64,000 nt of DNA, taken from contig JAJEKV010000004.1 of NCBI GenBank assembly GCA_021234155.1, positions 3,119,487-3,183,486 of the forward strand, read 5' to 3'. This document shows positions 44,555 through 55,079 of the stretch, piece by piece. Under the pieces are notes generated by a model that saw only the letters and a program-made list of their open reading frames with translations, was not told the origin of the DNA and searched no databases. The first letter of the stretch is position 1, and the number at the start of each line of letters is the position of its first letter. The position numbers and the translations under genes were made by a program. Origin of the DNA: Isoetes taiwanensis (Eukaryota > Streptophyta > Lycopodiopsida > Isoetales > Isoetaceae).

Positions 44555-46705
44555 TCAAACACTGTTTTTGGAGGAGGATCTGCGCAATCTGGGATGAATG
44601 GGAGGTCTGGAAGTCGAATTTCGACCTCTGCCGGATTCATGAGCTATGGCAGATCGGGTTGCAGCAGAAAATGTGGCAGATCTGTTAACCATATTTTCCA
44701 TTGTCGGGGTCTGGTATGCCCAGCTATCAGAATTTCTTGGAGACCCCCTTGTAGTCATCCTCTGTTGGGAATGCGAGCTTTGAGCAGATAATGCATAAGC
44801 TCTGCCGGAGGTTTCATACATTGCCCTGCTGTTCATCCCTGTGCAAATTTCCTCTAATTCTTTTTCCAGTGCACAGGATAGATGATCCTTCGCCTTGAAT
44901 GATTCAGAACTTCTAATGCATCCTTTTGCCCTCTCTAGCACGGACTGTGCCCCAGAAAAATCCCCCTTGATTTGCCAGATTATTTGCAGATGCAATCGCT
45001 TGGCCTGCCAATAATCTGTTCCTCTGTCTATCCACATCCAGGCAAACAGTTTCTTCCTCTGCTGTGGTAATTCTTGGCCTAGAAATGGAAATTTCGTATT
45101 TCGATGATTCTATGTCCAATTCCGACACCGAATCCTTGTATTTTAAGCTAGAGTTTAGGATAATCTGTTTTGGGTTCTCTTCATCTAATGCTGGGAGCTT
45201 TAATTCAAGCAGAACGTCTCTAGTTTCTTCGGCATACAAGTCTCCCAAAGAAACAAAACCGCCCAATCCATGCTCAGAAATGGTACTTCTGTAACTTCCG
45301 GCCTCAATTTTCTTAAGCTCAATCCCCGTTCCACAAGAAAAATCCAGCCTGACATTTTGGGCCAAAACACTGAGCAATCCTCCGATGCATCTAGCAAAAG
45401 CATCCTGCACCATAGTAGCGGCTTCAATAAACGAAAAAGTTCCGCCGGATTGCTCAGCTATGGAGTGCATAATAGCGGGATCGTGATCTGCCCCAATTCC
45501 AAAAGTGTGCATAGGGTGTCTGTCTCTTCTCTGTCCCATAAATCCGGCAAAACCATGCTGGAAAGAATTTGCAGAATGTCTAGAATCGGTTCCATTTTGC
45601 CAGCCATGGGTGTCCTGCCCATCTGATAACAGCATAATACTTGCAACAGAATTCCGGTGCCTTCTTTCTTCAAGAACTCTGGATCCCTTTCTCAGCCCAT
45701 CTGCAATATTCGTACCACCGGAACTGTCCAACAGATTAATAACCCCAATTGCCGTTTGTTTAGCTTCTTGATTCATACATCTGAGAGGCAGAACGCGTCT
45801 TGAAGCAGAAGAAAAAACGACAATGGAGAGTCTGTCTTGCGGACCCATTTGATTAATCACGAAATTCATTGCAGCTTTTAGCAGGGCAAGCTTAGATCCG
45901 GCCATGCTTCCACTGGTGTCTAAAACTGTGACAGATCAATTGGAGCCCTCTCTGAAGTGTATAAATCATTTTCATTTAGATCCTAAGCCACATCCGGCTG
46001 AGGAGGAGCAGGGGGGGCTTTAAGAACTGTAAGATTATCTTTGGACTGGTGATATGGCAGAGCAGAAACTTCAACAAATCCGATGGTGTATAATTTTCTA
46101 ATTTAGCTCGTGAATCCGACACAAGATTCACGAGCTAAAAGGGCTGCAGATCGGGCTGGAACATCATCATCGTCAAAAGTAGAGGGTCCAAGGGGCTCTG
46201 CCGGATTAGAAGCTAGATCTTGATGGTGGGTTGTCGATCTGTGCCATATGGTAAAATCAGAGGATAAGATCTGTGGGTTTTGCTGGATTGAAGGAACATG
46301 ATACCAGGGAATTTCTTTCCATGTCGCTCTGCAAATTGGGCATACCAGATTTCCATGTCTGGTGCTCGATGCAATGCAAAGAAAGTGAAAATTATGGGAG
46401 CATTCGGCTGTGAAAATTGCATGCCCTTTTCCTGGGTTCATGGGTTCCAGGCATATTGCGCAAGCACCCTGCAAATCCGCCATATCTCAGACCTAAAACG
46501 GCAAAAAAAAGAAAAAGAAAACAAAAAGGGGCTGCCATAGCCATACCTTGGGCGATTTGGCACTTCCTTTGGTGCCGGATTCTGTGCCAGAAGATGCCGC
46601 GGCTTCGATTGGCCGATTATTTGGATCAAAATCTGTGTCAATCCTTGGCAGCGTACACATCCCAAGCCCTAAAAGAGATCTGGCAATGCTCCATCCTCTG
46701 CCCAT
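44555..46705 (-). pseudogene. WAV3: WAV3-type RING/VWA E3 ubiquitin ligase gene, several lesions
   Basis: Exon 1 (46705-46547) begins MGRGWSIARSLLGLG; a GT-AG intron (46546-46469) leads to exon 2 at 46468 with the RING-H2 domain CAICLEPMNPGKG, AECSHNFHFLCI, LVCPICRATWKEIP. Further on come EVSALP, DNLTVLKAPPAPPQPD, RAPIDL, and the VWA domain with MIDAS residues TVLDTSGSMAGSK, SSGGTNIADGLRKGSRVLEE and IMLLSDGQDTHG (about 45930-45400), then the VDRQRNRL, AKDHLSCALEKELEEI, SGRAYALSAQSSHSQQR and YQTPTMENM tail to 44555. Arabidopsis members (WAV3, WAVH1/2, EDA40) act in root gravitropism. As read the copy has a TAA at 46103-46105, a TAG at 45983-45985, a one-base loss near 45933 and one G too many at 44962-44966. 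Pseudogene, or a gene with consensus errors. Confidence 0.88.
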
Positions 46706-47180
46706 GCTTCCTGTCGCTAAAAAACAACCAATTTCTTAAGAAATTTCCACTCCGGCGCTTCAAATTTCAGCTAAGTAACAGCTCTGAAAAGGATATGCAA
46801 CAACAATCAGATCGGCAGATCGCCGGAACAAAAAAAAAATCGGGGGAGGATTTGACTTTATACAAACGTAAAGACAGGCTTTACACAAAAAAATATGCGG
46901 TGGCCGCCTTCGAGGACCATATTTATGCTGGTTATATTTGAGATAAGGAAGGAGACACGTGTCAGTCCAGCATGTTGTGGGCAGGAGCCGCTATATGTTG
47001 ACTTGGCGTCTGACGTGGCATTTTTGTCGTTTTGTGTTAGGCTATGCGCTTTTGCGTCCCTTGTTTCCTTATGCCTATACACGTTTAACTCACGTATATA
47101 AATTCTTGGTATACCAACACATATCCCTTATATTAAATATATTAAATAAATAAAATAATATCCGATTTTGCTCCTTTTTG
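46706..47180. other. Upstream flank of the WAV3-like gene
   Basis: Presumed promoter and leader of the minus-strand gene. No repeat or second gene is evident. Confidence 0.35.
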
Positions 47181-50100
47181 AGTCACTCCACTCTCACGAT
47201 GGCTTGGTCAACTTAGCGAGTTCGCATTGGTTCTTTCTTCCATTGCGTATTGGACAATTGTGATTAAGTTTAATTTTTAATTATTCTTTATTCTGTACAT
47301 GATAAATCTTCATTTTATAGACATTTGGTCTTCTTCGACAATAAAATTTAATTTAACTTAATTCAATTCTAATACTCTCAAGATTGCAAAACGAAAACAC
47401 CGTCATAAACTATTTTGACATTACTTACCTTCAAACCAAAGACCTGGTAAATATAATCATGCCTTGTTAATGTGTAACCCTTCATACTCACGCTACCACG
47501 CATTGTTATGTGCACGTCTCCATTATAAGGAGTAAACTTAGAGCGCTCACGAAAGTGTAAGGCTGGGTTCACATGCAACCATCGCTGGAGAGGGGCCTTG
47601 TTTTGCCCTGTGCTATTTGGCGATCGCTGATGATGGTGCATGTAAAGGGGTGAGCCTTTTTACACGGCAGTGAGGGCACCTTCACTGCATGTGAACTAGC
47701 TCTAAGGGGCACATCCAAGCCCCACATTCTACAGACTTTGGTCTACCTAATAATGGAGGCAAGATATTTTTGCTTATTTGTTGGGTCTTGTGTGTTGGTG
47801 CTTGCCACATGAGGCATTATATATGAGGTAATAATGAGGTGAAATCTATGTTACCTATATTATTAGTGGAGACCATTTCATGTCCTTTAAAGGGACTCGG
47901 CATCATACTAGCATGGAATATAATAACCACTTTGGTTCACATTGTGTCATTAGCTAATTAACATGTCATAATATGTCATTTCAAACAAGTAGTTAATAGG
48001 GAATAATACTAATCCATACGCAAACCATATACGCGACATGCAAATGCACATATACTATTTGTCTTCCTTGATATATACTATTAAAATGCTCACTTCTCAA
48101 CTTAGGAAACATGTTCAACATCAAATGCAACTGTTTGGTTGACCATAGGGGCTAAACTTGTGATGTTATTTGTTGCAAACATCACAATAGGCTTGTGTTC
48201 TACATGTAGAGAAGTTAAATCCAATATCAACAACTACTCATAAGTTGTATAAAATTTGATGTGGTGTACCTTGGAGGAGAGTTTCGGAAAGCAAAGAATG
48301 AAAAAGTTGCATGGGATGATAATAATGTGAAGGCAAGTAGGAATGCGTTCTTGCAAGATCTTTGATCCATTCTTGCTCAGAAAGTAAATAGCCTCACAAA
48401 ACCTGTAGAATCAGGTTAAGGCTTGCCTTGGCGTAGTAGAATGGATGGGGTCAGCCATTTTTGCTGCCCCCATGACCTGCAGCTACACGGCGCTCCCTGA
48501 TTCTGCAGGTCATGGGGGCAGCAAGAATGGCTTCTCCCAACAAGACATAAACTAGTGACATACTTACTTAGTAAAAGGTGAGAATCTAAAGGTAGCGATA
48601 TCTACCTTATCTTTTGTCAAAGGCTCCTTGAACTCTTATATATTTCCTTATTTTTTTGAAAGATAAAGGATTTAATTATTGGTAATCAATAATACAAAAA
48701 GTGCTAGGTGGTATAGCAACAACCCCATATTGGATCATGAAACGTAACCACACATCATACAACCTCGACATATTAGAACCGACTAAGATAGTGGTTCCAA
48801 ACCTCTTCTTCAACATTCTCATTCACTTGTAAGCCCCTAACTTGTTTTAGAAGTTTTGTTCTCAAAGAGCTCAACAAAATAGACAAATGATGGTATGGAA
48901 AGCGAGGAGTCTTCTCGTCTCCCATCCATACCAATATATCCACCCCTAGGTATGTATTGCCATGCCTTTTGAAACCCTTAGGTCCATTGGCGACAAAATA
49001 CATCTACACGATGCATTGAGCCTCGAGTCATCAGCATGTTGGTTCAATTCCAAAGTTTTGATTCGAAGATCCTGCCACTCTTGAAGATATTCCCCCAAAG
49101 TGTTGGTTGCAATGAAAGAAGTTCATAAAAACTAAATTTATCAATACCATATTTTTCTCATAGTTCAGCAAGCATATTACACTTTAAAAAAGCATATTGT
49201 CATCTTCAAATTGTGTTCCCTGACAACAAGGACAAATAGTATATTACCTCTTCCCACCTTAATCTCCAAATGACAGCTACTCAACCGTGTCTACATTATG
49301 AGTCGTCCTTCTTCAGTTCTACAATTGCATGCAAAACTCATTATTCAAAAATCAACATTGGATTCACTTTGTGCTGATAAAACTCCAGCTTAACCCCTGG
49401 TTGAATCCATAGTTTTTGCGCAACTCTGTCCATTATCACATCTCTTATTCCCATATATGTATCAAGCAAATCTGTAAGACCAATCCCCACCTGCTGACCA
49501 TATGCAAGCTGTTGATACCATCCAAGATGTGTGTGGCCTGACCTAGATTCTAACAAGGCTTGATGAGGCAAACGAGTTTCATCCAGATGTACCACTCTGT
49601 CAAAACAAACAAGTGTTTAATAGAGAGCCTCTATTTCAAGCGGAATCATATCTACCTCGAACATCAATTCATATGGCGTTTAGGCCTTCAAGCCCTGCTC
49701 CTCTAATAAAAACTCGTTCTGCACTTTTTAATTCTAGCCCGTTTATTCCTAGCTACGTCTGATCCCCACAGTAGACATCCGTACATACAATATCAATGGA
49801 TGTACTAATATTCTACATGTCAATTTTTGCATGTACCTTTGCCTTATTTGCATACATTTCCACAAACTTAAAGTATTATATGAAGCTCGCAAACCATCAG
49901 TTATTTTTCCACACCCACATTCCATTTGTAAACATTAGTGAATTCTATTCATGGATACTTACACTAGCGCATTTGCTCCAATTCACGCCCCTCGAACTTC
50001 ATATGTGACTGTTGCCTCAATTTTCACAACCATAACATTTGTCTTCCTTTGATTTGCCTTCATCCCTGTCCCATGGCAAAAGGAATCTAGTGTATCTAAC

Positions 50101-50290
50101 AATAGCTGGAGCTTTCTTCCATTCTAGAGACTGAGAAGGACATCATCATCTGAATAAAGCAATGTATTAATAACATAATATGCTACCTTCACCCCCAAAG
50201 GGCCTCCTTCTTTTTCCAACTCAATAAATAAGTCAAAGAGCATGGGAGATAATGGGCATCCCTGCTTCACTCAGACATTGCTTACTGTTT
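47180..50290 (-). pseudogene. LINE-rich block, copy 1 (3' half of a minus-strand LINE)
   Basis: Minus strand: KQGCPLSPMLFDLFIELEKE, then TLLYSDDDVLLSL and LQLLLDTLDSFCHGTGMKAN at about 50290-50060 are LINE reverse transcriptase motifs. Relics of the downstream part follow at 49595-49341 and 49003-48773. The left portion to 47180 is non-coding 3' sequence shared with copy 2 (for example GCTTGGTCAACTTAGC and GCATGGAATATAATAA). Divergence and stops show long decay. Confidence 0.6.
48450..48535. repeat. Short perfect hairpin (30-bp stem)
   Basis: 48450-48479 and 48506-48535 are inverted repeats, 29 of 30 (AGCCATTTTTGCTGCCCCCA against its complement with one G:A change), with a 26-base loop. Absent from the corresponding place in the related block near 53040, so it looks like a small insertion. 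It might give a hairpin RNA, but there is no evidence of expression. Confidence 0.6.
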
Positions 50291-50448
50291 GCTCAGTGCC
50301 TTTTATAGAATAGAAAAGACTAGATTCCTTAACGTCCAAGGAGACCAATAGACCATGGGAATAGTATAGGGAAGGACAAGAACAATTCAACAATTCCATC
50401 GGGTGGACAATTAGTTTCTTTCACATGGAGCATGAGACATGATACTTT

Positions 50449-50772
50449 TCAATAAGACCTCCTCCAAGGATATTGGAATTTGAAAACATCTCTAAATCGG
50501 TTCCAAATCAATTGGGTATCTGTAAATTGTGTAAAACAGTCTTCTATAGTTTTTTCACCTCTCACGCAAATCGGGCAATCTGAACTGACATCATGCCTAA
50601 ATTTATTCACCGTCATGTTCACCCCAAGAGAATTATGTACAATCTGCCACATCCATATGCAAACTTTAGAGGTACTATATCCTTCTGAATCCACTTCTAT
50701 ATTCTGGCTAGCCTCTACGAGCCATTCTCTATGCAGAGGTAGAATGTCATCGTGAACAAGCAACCTATACAT
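50449..50772 (-). pseudogene. LINE zinc-binding (zf-RVT-like) C-terminal fragment
   Basis: A 107-residue minus-strand frame: KVCIWMWQIVHNSLGVNMTV, then DCPICVRGEKTIEDCFTQFT and IWNRFRDVF. The W...CPxC...E...CF...W pattern is that of the zinc-binding region after the reverse transcriptase in plant LINEs. It lies upstream, in minus-strand order, of the RT at 50290, so it belongs to a separate LINE fragment. Confidence 0.65.
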
Positions 50773-51240
50773 CTAGGAACGAAGCAACCCTCCTAGAGAA
50801 AGCAATATGTCAACCAGATATCCCTAAAGAAGGCGTGTCACTTGCAGAAAAAAGGGCATTTACTAGATCCCATATTTTCTTGTTTTGCTCTAGGTAAGAG
50901 CATGTTAGGGTGTTCTTTAACAAAAAAGGTTTAATGTTTCCATTTAAAGGTCTTTAATCTCTTTTCCCTTAGATATTTTCATTTCAATTCTGTTAGAAAT
51001 GGCCTCAAGCCTGTTAGAGGACTTTCATCTCAATATTACTAGAAATGGCCTCAATTCCATTAGAATAAAAGGTCTAGACATTAGAGTCAGAGTTAGAGCC
51101 CCAGAGACCACATTATGTTGAGAATGACAAACAGACATGACCTCCGTGCACAATTTTTGTTGTTGCTTCTGGTAGGAATGGAATGTGAGTATGTAGTTGG
51201 TAGGCTTGGCTAGATCCAATATGAAATATGCTGATTATGC
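50773..51240. other. Gene-poor AT-rich stretch
   Basis: No domain or repeat recognised. Confidence 0.3.
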
Positions 51241-51469
51241 TAGACTCCATCCTTTTGCAAGACAGCTTGGTCAACTTAGCCAGTTTGCATTGATTTTTTT
51301 TCGAGCATAGTTCTATTGTGTATTTCCAATTTTGTGAGTAATTTTTTTATCCAATTTTTTTTTTTATTATATTCTAATATTTTACTCTCAAGATTTTACA
51401 TCAGTTTTTACTCTCAAGATTTTAAAATGAGATTATGTAAATGAGAATGAGAATGAGAATGATTTTTTA

Positions 51470-52030
51470 TCGTCCACTGAGGCCAATCGGCCTATGGGAC
51501 CCATAAGGAGTGCAGCAAACTTATTACTGTCCGGGTTAAAAAACCCCCGCCCCGAAGGATTTTCGAGGGAAAAACCATGGCAGTAATAAGAATACTGTCA
51601 AACTGTACAAGTATACATCAATGTATATATACATGTCAAGTGTGTGCCCGAGGACATAGCTGATCTCGCATGTCCATAACCTCCTGAAGGTATGATCCCA
51701 AAGACCCATGCGGATCTCGCGTGCTCAATGTCACATGTAATGGTTGGCCGGCCCGACCAACTCGGCATAAGCGGCGTCTAATTTGATCATATCTTTGGGC
51801 AACTTTGAAGGGTATGAGATTCATCCTCAATGACTCCCATTTGGCGGATTGGCAGAGCAGCCCATCTGGCATGGCTCACCAATCCATCTGCCCGTCTCAA
51901 TTCAAAGATGATGTGCCCCTGTGCGAATGGAGGCAATGAGTATGCGCCTTTTCATGGGCAAGTGGGTACGCAGGTAGCATTGCGGGCCTCGTTCCAATGT
52001 GGGATTTATGTGGAAACAAAAAATATCTCC
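51470..52030. other. Unidentified ~0.55-kb insertion within LINE block copy 2
   Basis: No counterpart in copy 1. GC-richer than its surroundings; the minus-strand frame at 51872-51636 (78 residues) has no recognised domain. Boundaries are approximate and no terminal repeats are evident. Confidence 0.4.
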
Positions 52031-52376
52031 ATAAATCTATTTTAACCTAGTAGATACATCATTCTTGTTAATGCATGATCCTTCATATTCACACATTGTT
52101 ATGCGCATGCCTATGAAATGGCAAGGGGCACACCCAAACTCACACATTCTACACAAAGTCACTAGCTACAACTTTTGTCCAAGTAATAATAAAAGCAAGA
52201 TATTTTTGCTTAATTTGTTAGGTCTTGTGGGTGCTTGCCACTAAGGTATTATGAGGTAATAACGAGGTGAAATGTACAACACTTGACTCTATAATTGTCA
52301 CTAGAGACCATTTCATGGCTCGTAACGAGATTCGGTATCACACTAGCATGGAATATAATAATCACTTTTGACATTG

Positions 52377-52570
52377 TTTTTTTGAAGGACGTGAGGCTCT
52401 TTTTATTGACAAGAACAAAGGCACAATACACAATGCACAGACAGGAATAAAACCCTAGTGGATAGGCTGACCCAACTAGGCAAAAACACCCGTCTATGCA
52501 TAAGAAGAACACCGTAAATACGTCTGCATAAGAAGAACACCGTAAATACGTCTGCCAAATTATCTCTTTT
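52377..52570 (-). mobile_element. Short poly-A retroposon (minus orientation) with target duplication
   Basis: On the minus strand it ends with TTGTCAATAAAAAGAGCCTC and an A-run (T-run at 52376-52383). It is flanked by ATCACTTTTGACATTG (52361-52376) and ATCACTTTGACATTG (52573-52587), a target repeat of about 15 bases. The related block at 47935-47965 shows the uninterrupted site. A 28-base unit (GCATAAGAAGAACACCGTAA) is repeated in tandem. Probably a 5'-truncated LINE or a SINE. Confidence 0.75.
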
Positions 52571-53681
52571 TTATCACTTTGACATTGTGTTCTTAGCTAA
52601 TTAACATGTCATAATATGTCATTTCAGCCAAGTAGTCAATGGGATAATACGCATGTTCGCTAATCCAAACTTATCCATACACAAACCATGCACACAAAAA
52701 TGCACATATACTATTTGTATTCCTTGATATACTATTAAAATACTCATGTTTCCACTCATGAAACATGTTCAACATCAAATGCAACAGTTTCATATGGGTT
52801 ATATCTGTGAAGCCATTGTTGCAAACATCACAATAAGCGTTTTATATGTAAATAAGTTATGTTCTAGTTGCCAATATTAATAGCTCCTCAAAAGTTGTAT
52901 AAAGTTTGATATATTGTGGGTTAGGGGAGAATTTGGGAAAGTAAAGAACAAGAAAGTTGCATGAGGTGAGGGGAGAATTTGGGAAAGTAAAGAACAAGAA
53001 AGTTGCATGAGGTGACAATATTTAGACCTGAACTATTGAGATACTTTGTAAATGTGAGAATTAAAGGTAACCATATTATGTATCTTAACCTTTTGGCAAA
53101 GGATCCTTGAATGCTAAGGTGTTTTCTTTTCTTTTCTTTTCTTTTTTTTTTGGCAAAGATAATATTCAACCATTCGTAATCAACAGTTCAAAAAGTGCCT
53201 GAGCTAGATTCTTACAAGATTGATGAAGTAAATGTGCTTCATCCAGATGTACACTTTACTGAAATAAAGGTGTGTTTGATAGAGAGCCTCAGTTTCAAGC
53301 GGAATCATACCTATCTCGATGAGCATGGGATTGAACCTTCACCCCCAGTTCCTCTAACAAAAATCTTTATGCACTTTTTCAATGCTAGCCCATTTATTCC
53401 TTGCTAAATATGACTCACATATTGGACATTCATACAATATCAATAGCTGTACTATCAATTTTTGCATTGCTCCAATTCATGTCCTTCAAAGTAGATATAA
53501 CTGTTGCCTCTTTTGTCACAACCATAACCTTTATCTTACTTTGATTTACCTTCATCCATGTCTCGGCAAAAGGATTCTAGTGTATCTAACAACCACTGGA
53601 GTCCTCCTTCCATTCTAGAAAGGAGGACAAGATCATCTACATAAAGCAATGCCAAAGAGCATGGGAGATAATGGACATCCT

Positions 53682-54982
53682 TGTTTGGGGTCTGGGTTCG
53701 GGAACTCCTGTAAGACAGCCCTCTGTGAGGACCCTTGGATCTAACAGGAGAATCCGGGAGCTATGTCACGCGGGATTTGCAAAAAGAACAAGAAAAAGAG
53801 AACAGAAAGCAAAGAGAACAATGAGATCACAATAATGAGAATAACTTCCTTGATGTCAATGAAGACACATGAGCTCTCACAATCGAGAGAAAACTGAAAT
53901 GAGACAAGACTCAAAAACTCATCTAAAAACTAGAGCGCTACCTCTACTCATATATATAGTACAATGGCCTTTGGCCCAATATAGACACTCTGACTGATTC
54001 GGTGCCGACTCCTGGAAGGAGGTCTGATTTGCAGGAATGCTGGCGGTGCCTCTTGAAGTGCCCCGAAATCACGCTGACGCCGACATTTGGTGTGGCGGGC
54101 CGTCACTTGCGGCGCCTCCTCTTGACACCGGGGCGTGGTCTTTGTGCGTGGGTGCGCTTGGTCTTCTGGCGGGCCTTTGACGACCGACTGCGGCCTGCCC
54201 GTGGATCCTTGGCCTTGACTTGGTCCGGTATGCATGAATAGTCCTGTATCAAAGACGCGTGACAGGGAACAACCCCCCACCAAACGACACTCGAGTGAAG
54301 AAAAGGAGGAAGTGTTTTACGATGGCGGGAATCCGGCCCGGTTTGAAAGTGATCCTCACGGGAATGAGGACGGGCACCATTGTGATAATTGCCGATGAGA
54401 TCCTGGCGTGTTTGAAGAGCGTCAGGAGTGTTGAGCCCAAGGGCAGGATCTGCATCAATGAGGAATTTAGAGCACCATGTCTTCAAGGGCGCGATGTGCT
54501 TGAAGGAACTAACCGGCACTCCATGAGAAGGCGTGTCCGGAGACCAAGGCACCGCGCCGGCATTCGGGTTGCAATAAAAGATGGGACGCTGCCGATTTAA
54601 GGAGCTTACCAGGATGCACTTGAGAGCAGCACAGAAGCCTGCTTGACGGTGAACAGAAGGATCTGGTGAGGTGGCGGCATTCTGTAAGAAGGCATCAAGG
54701 CCATGAACAACATCAACGGGCTTTTGCCAACCACGCACATTTGCAATATAGATCCATTTTCGGTAGAGTCCAAAGTGGCACCATCCTCCCAATTGAGCCG
54801 CGTCGACAAATCGTGGATCCCACCGGAGATCCGTCGAGATCTGAGGGGGAGTCCACCCAGCGTGGCCATCCAAGACCTTGGAAGGGAAGACGCCAATTAG
54901 AGGTGAGGAACCGTGGGCGTGGAGGGACTCCTAATGAAGCATATGGAGAAGGAGCCATGCCCTGCGTGGGTTCTTGAAGCCA
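53682..54982 (-). repeat. 3' LTR of the Gypsy element (~1.3 kb)
   Basis: Plus-strand ends TGTTTGGGGTCTGGG and TTCTTGAAGCCA. A minus-strand TATATATA lies at 53951-53958. 54208-54850 recurs at 63408-64000. A purine tract follows on the internal side. The 256-residue minus-strand frame at 54873-54103 is within the LTR and I regard it as incidental. Confidence 0.6.
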
Positions 54983-54995
54983 TGTCCCCTCAATT
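54983..54995 (-). promoter_or_regulatory. Probable polypurine tract of the Gypsy element
   Basis: Minus strand AATTGAGGGGACA directly before the TGGCTTCAAG start of the LTR. Assignment rests on position and composition. Confidence 0.45.
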
Positions 54996-55079
54996 CACCT
55001 AACAAGATCCCGGATCAAGAGCACGGCACCAGTGGTCCCACTCGGAAACAGAGAGCTGAGTGTAGACAGGAGGATTTAC

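Larger units (their letters stand above)
51240..53681 (-). pseudogene. LINE-rich block, copy 2, internally deleted and cut by a Gypsy insertion
   Basis: Matches copy 1 in the same orientation: 52030-52760 with 47440-48110, 52920-53170 with 48280-48690, and 53195-53690 with 49530-50280. The part matching 48700-49520 is missing. At 53681 the RT motif QGCPLSPMLFG (minus strand) is broken by the LTR of the Gypsy element, leaving ALYVDDLVLLSRMEGGLQWL on this side. Two insertions absent from copy 1 lie inside (about 51470-52030 and 52377-52570). Confidence 0.65.

Noticed and set aside
54103-54873. 256-residue open frame on the minus strand
   Set aside because: It lies inside the Gypsy LTR. The second LTR copy at 63408-64000 does not keep the frame, so it is probably chance in GC-rich DNA.
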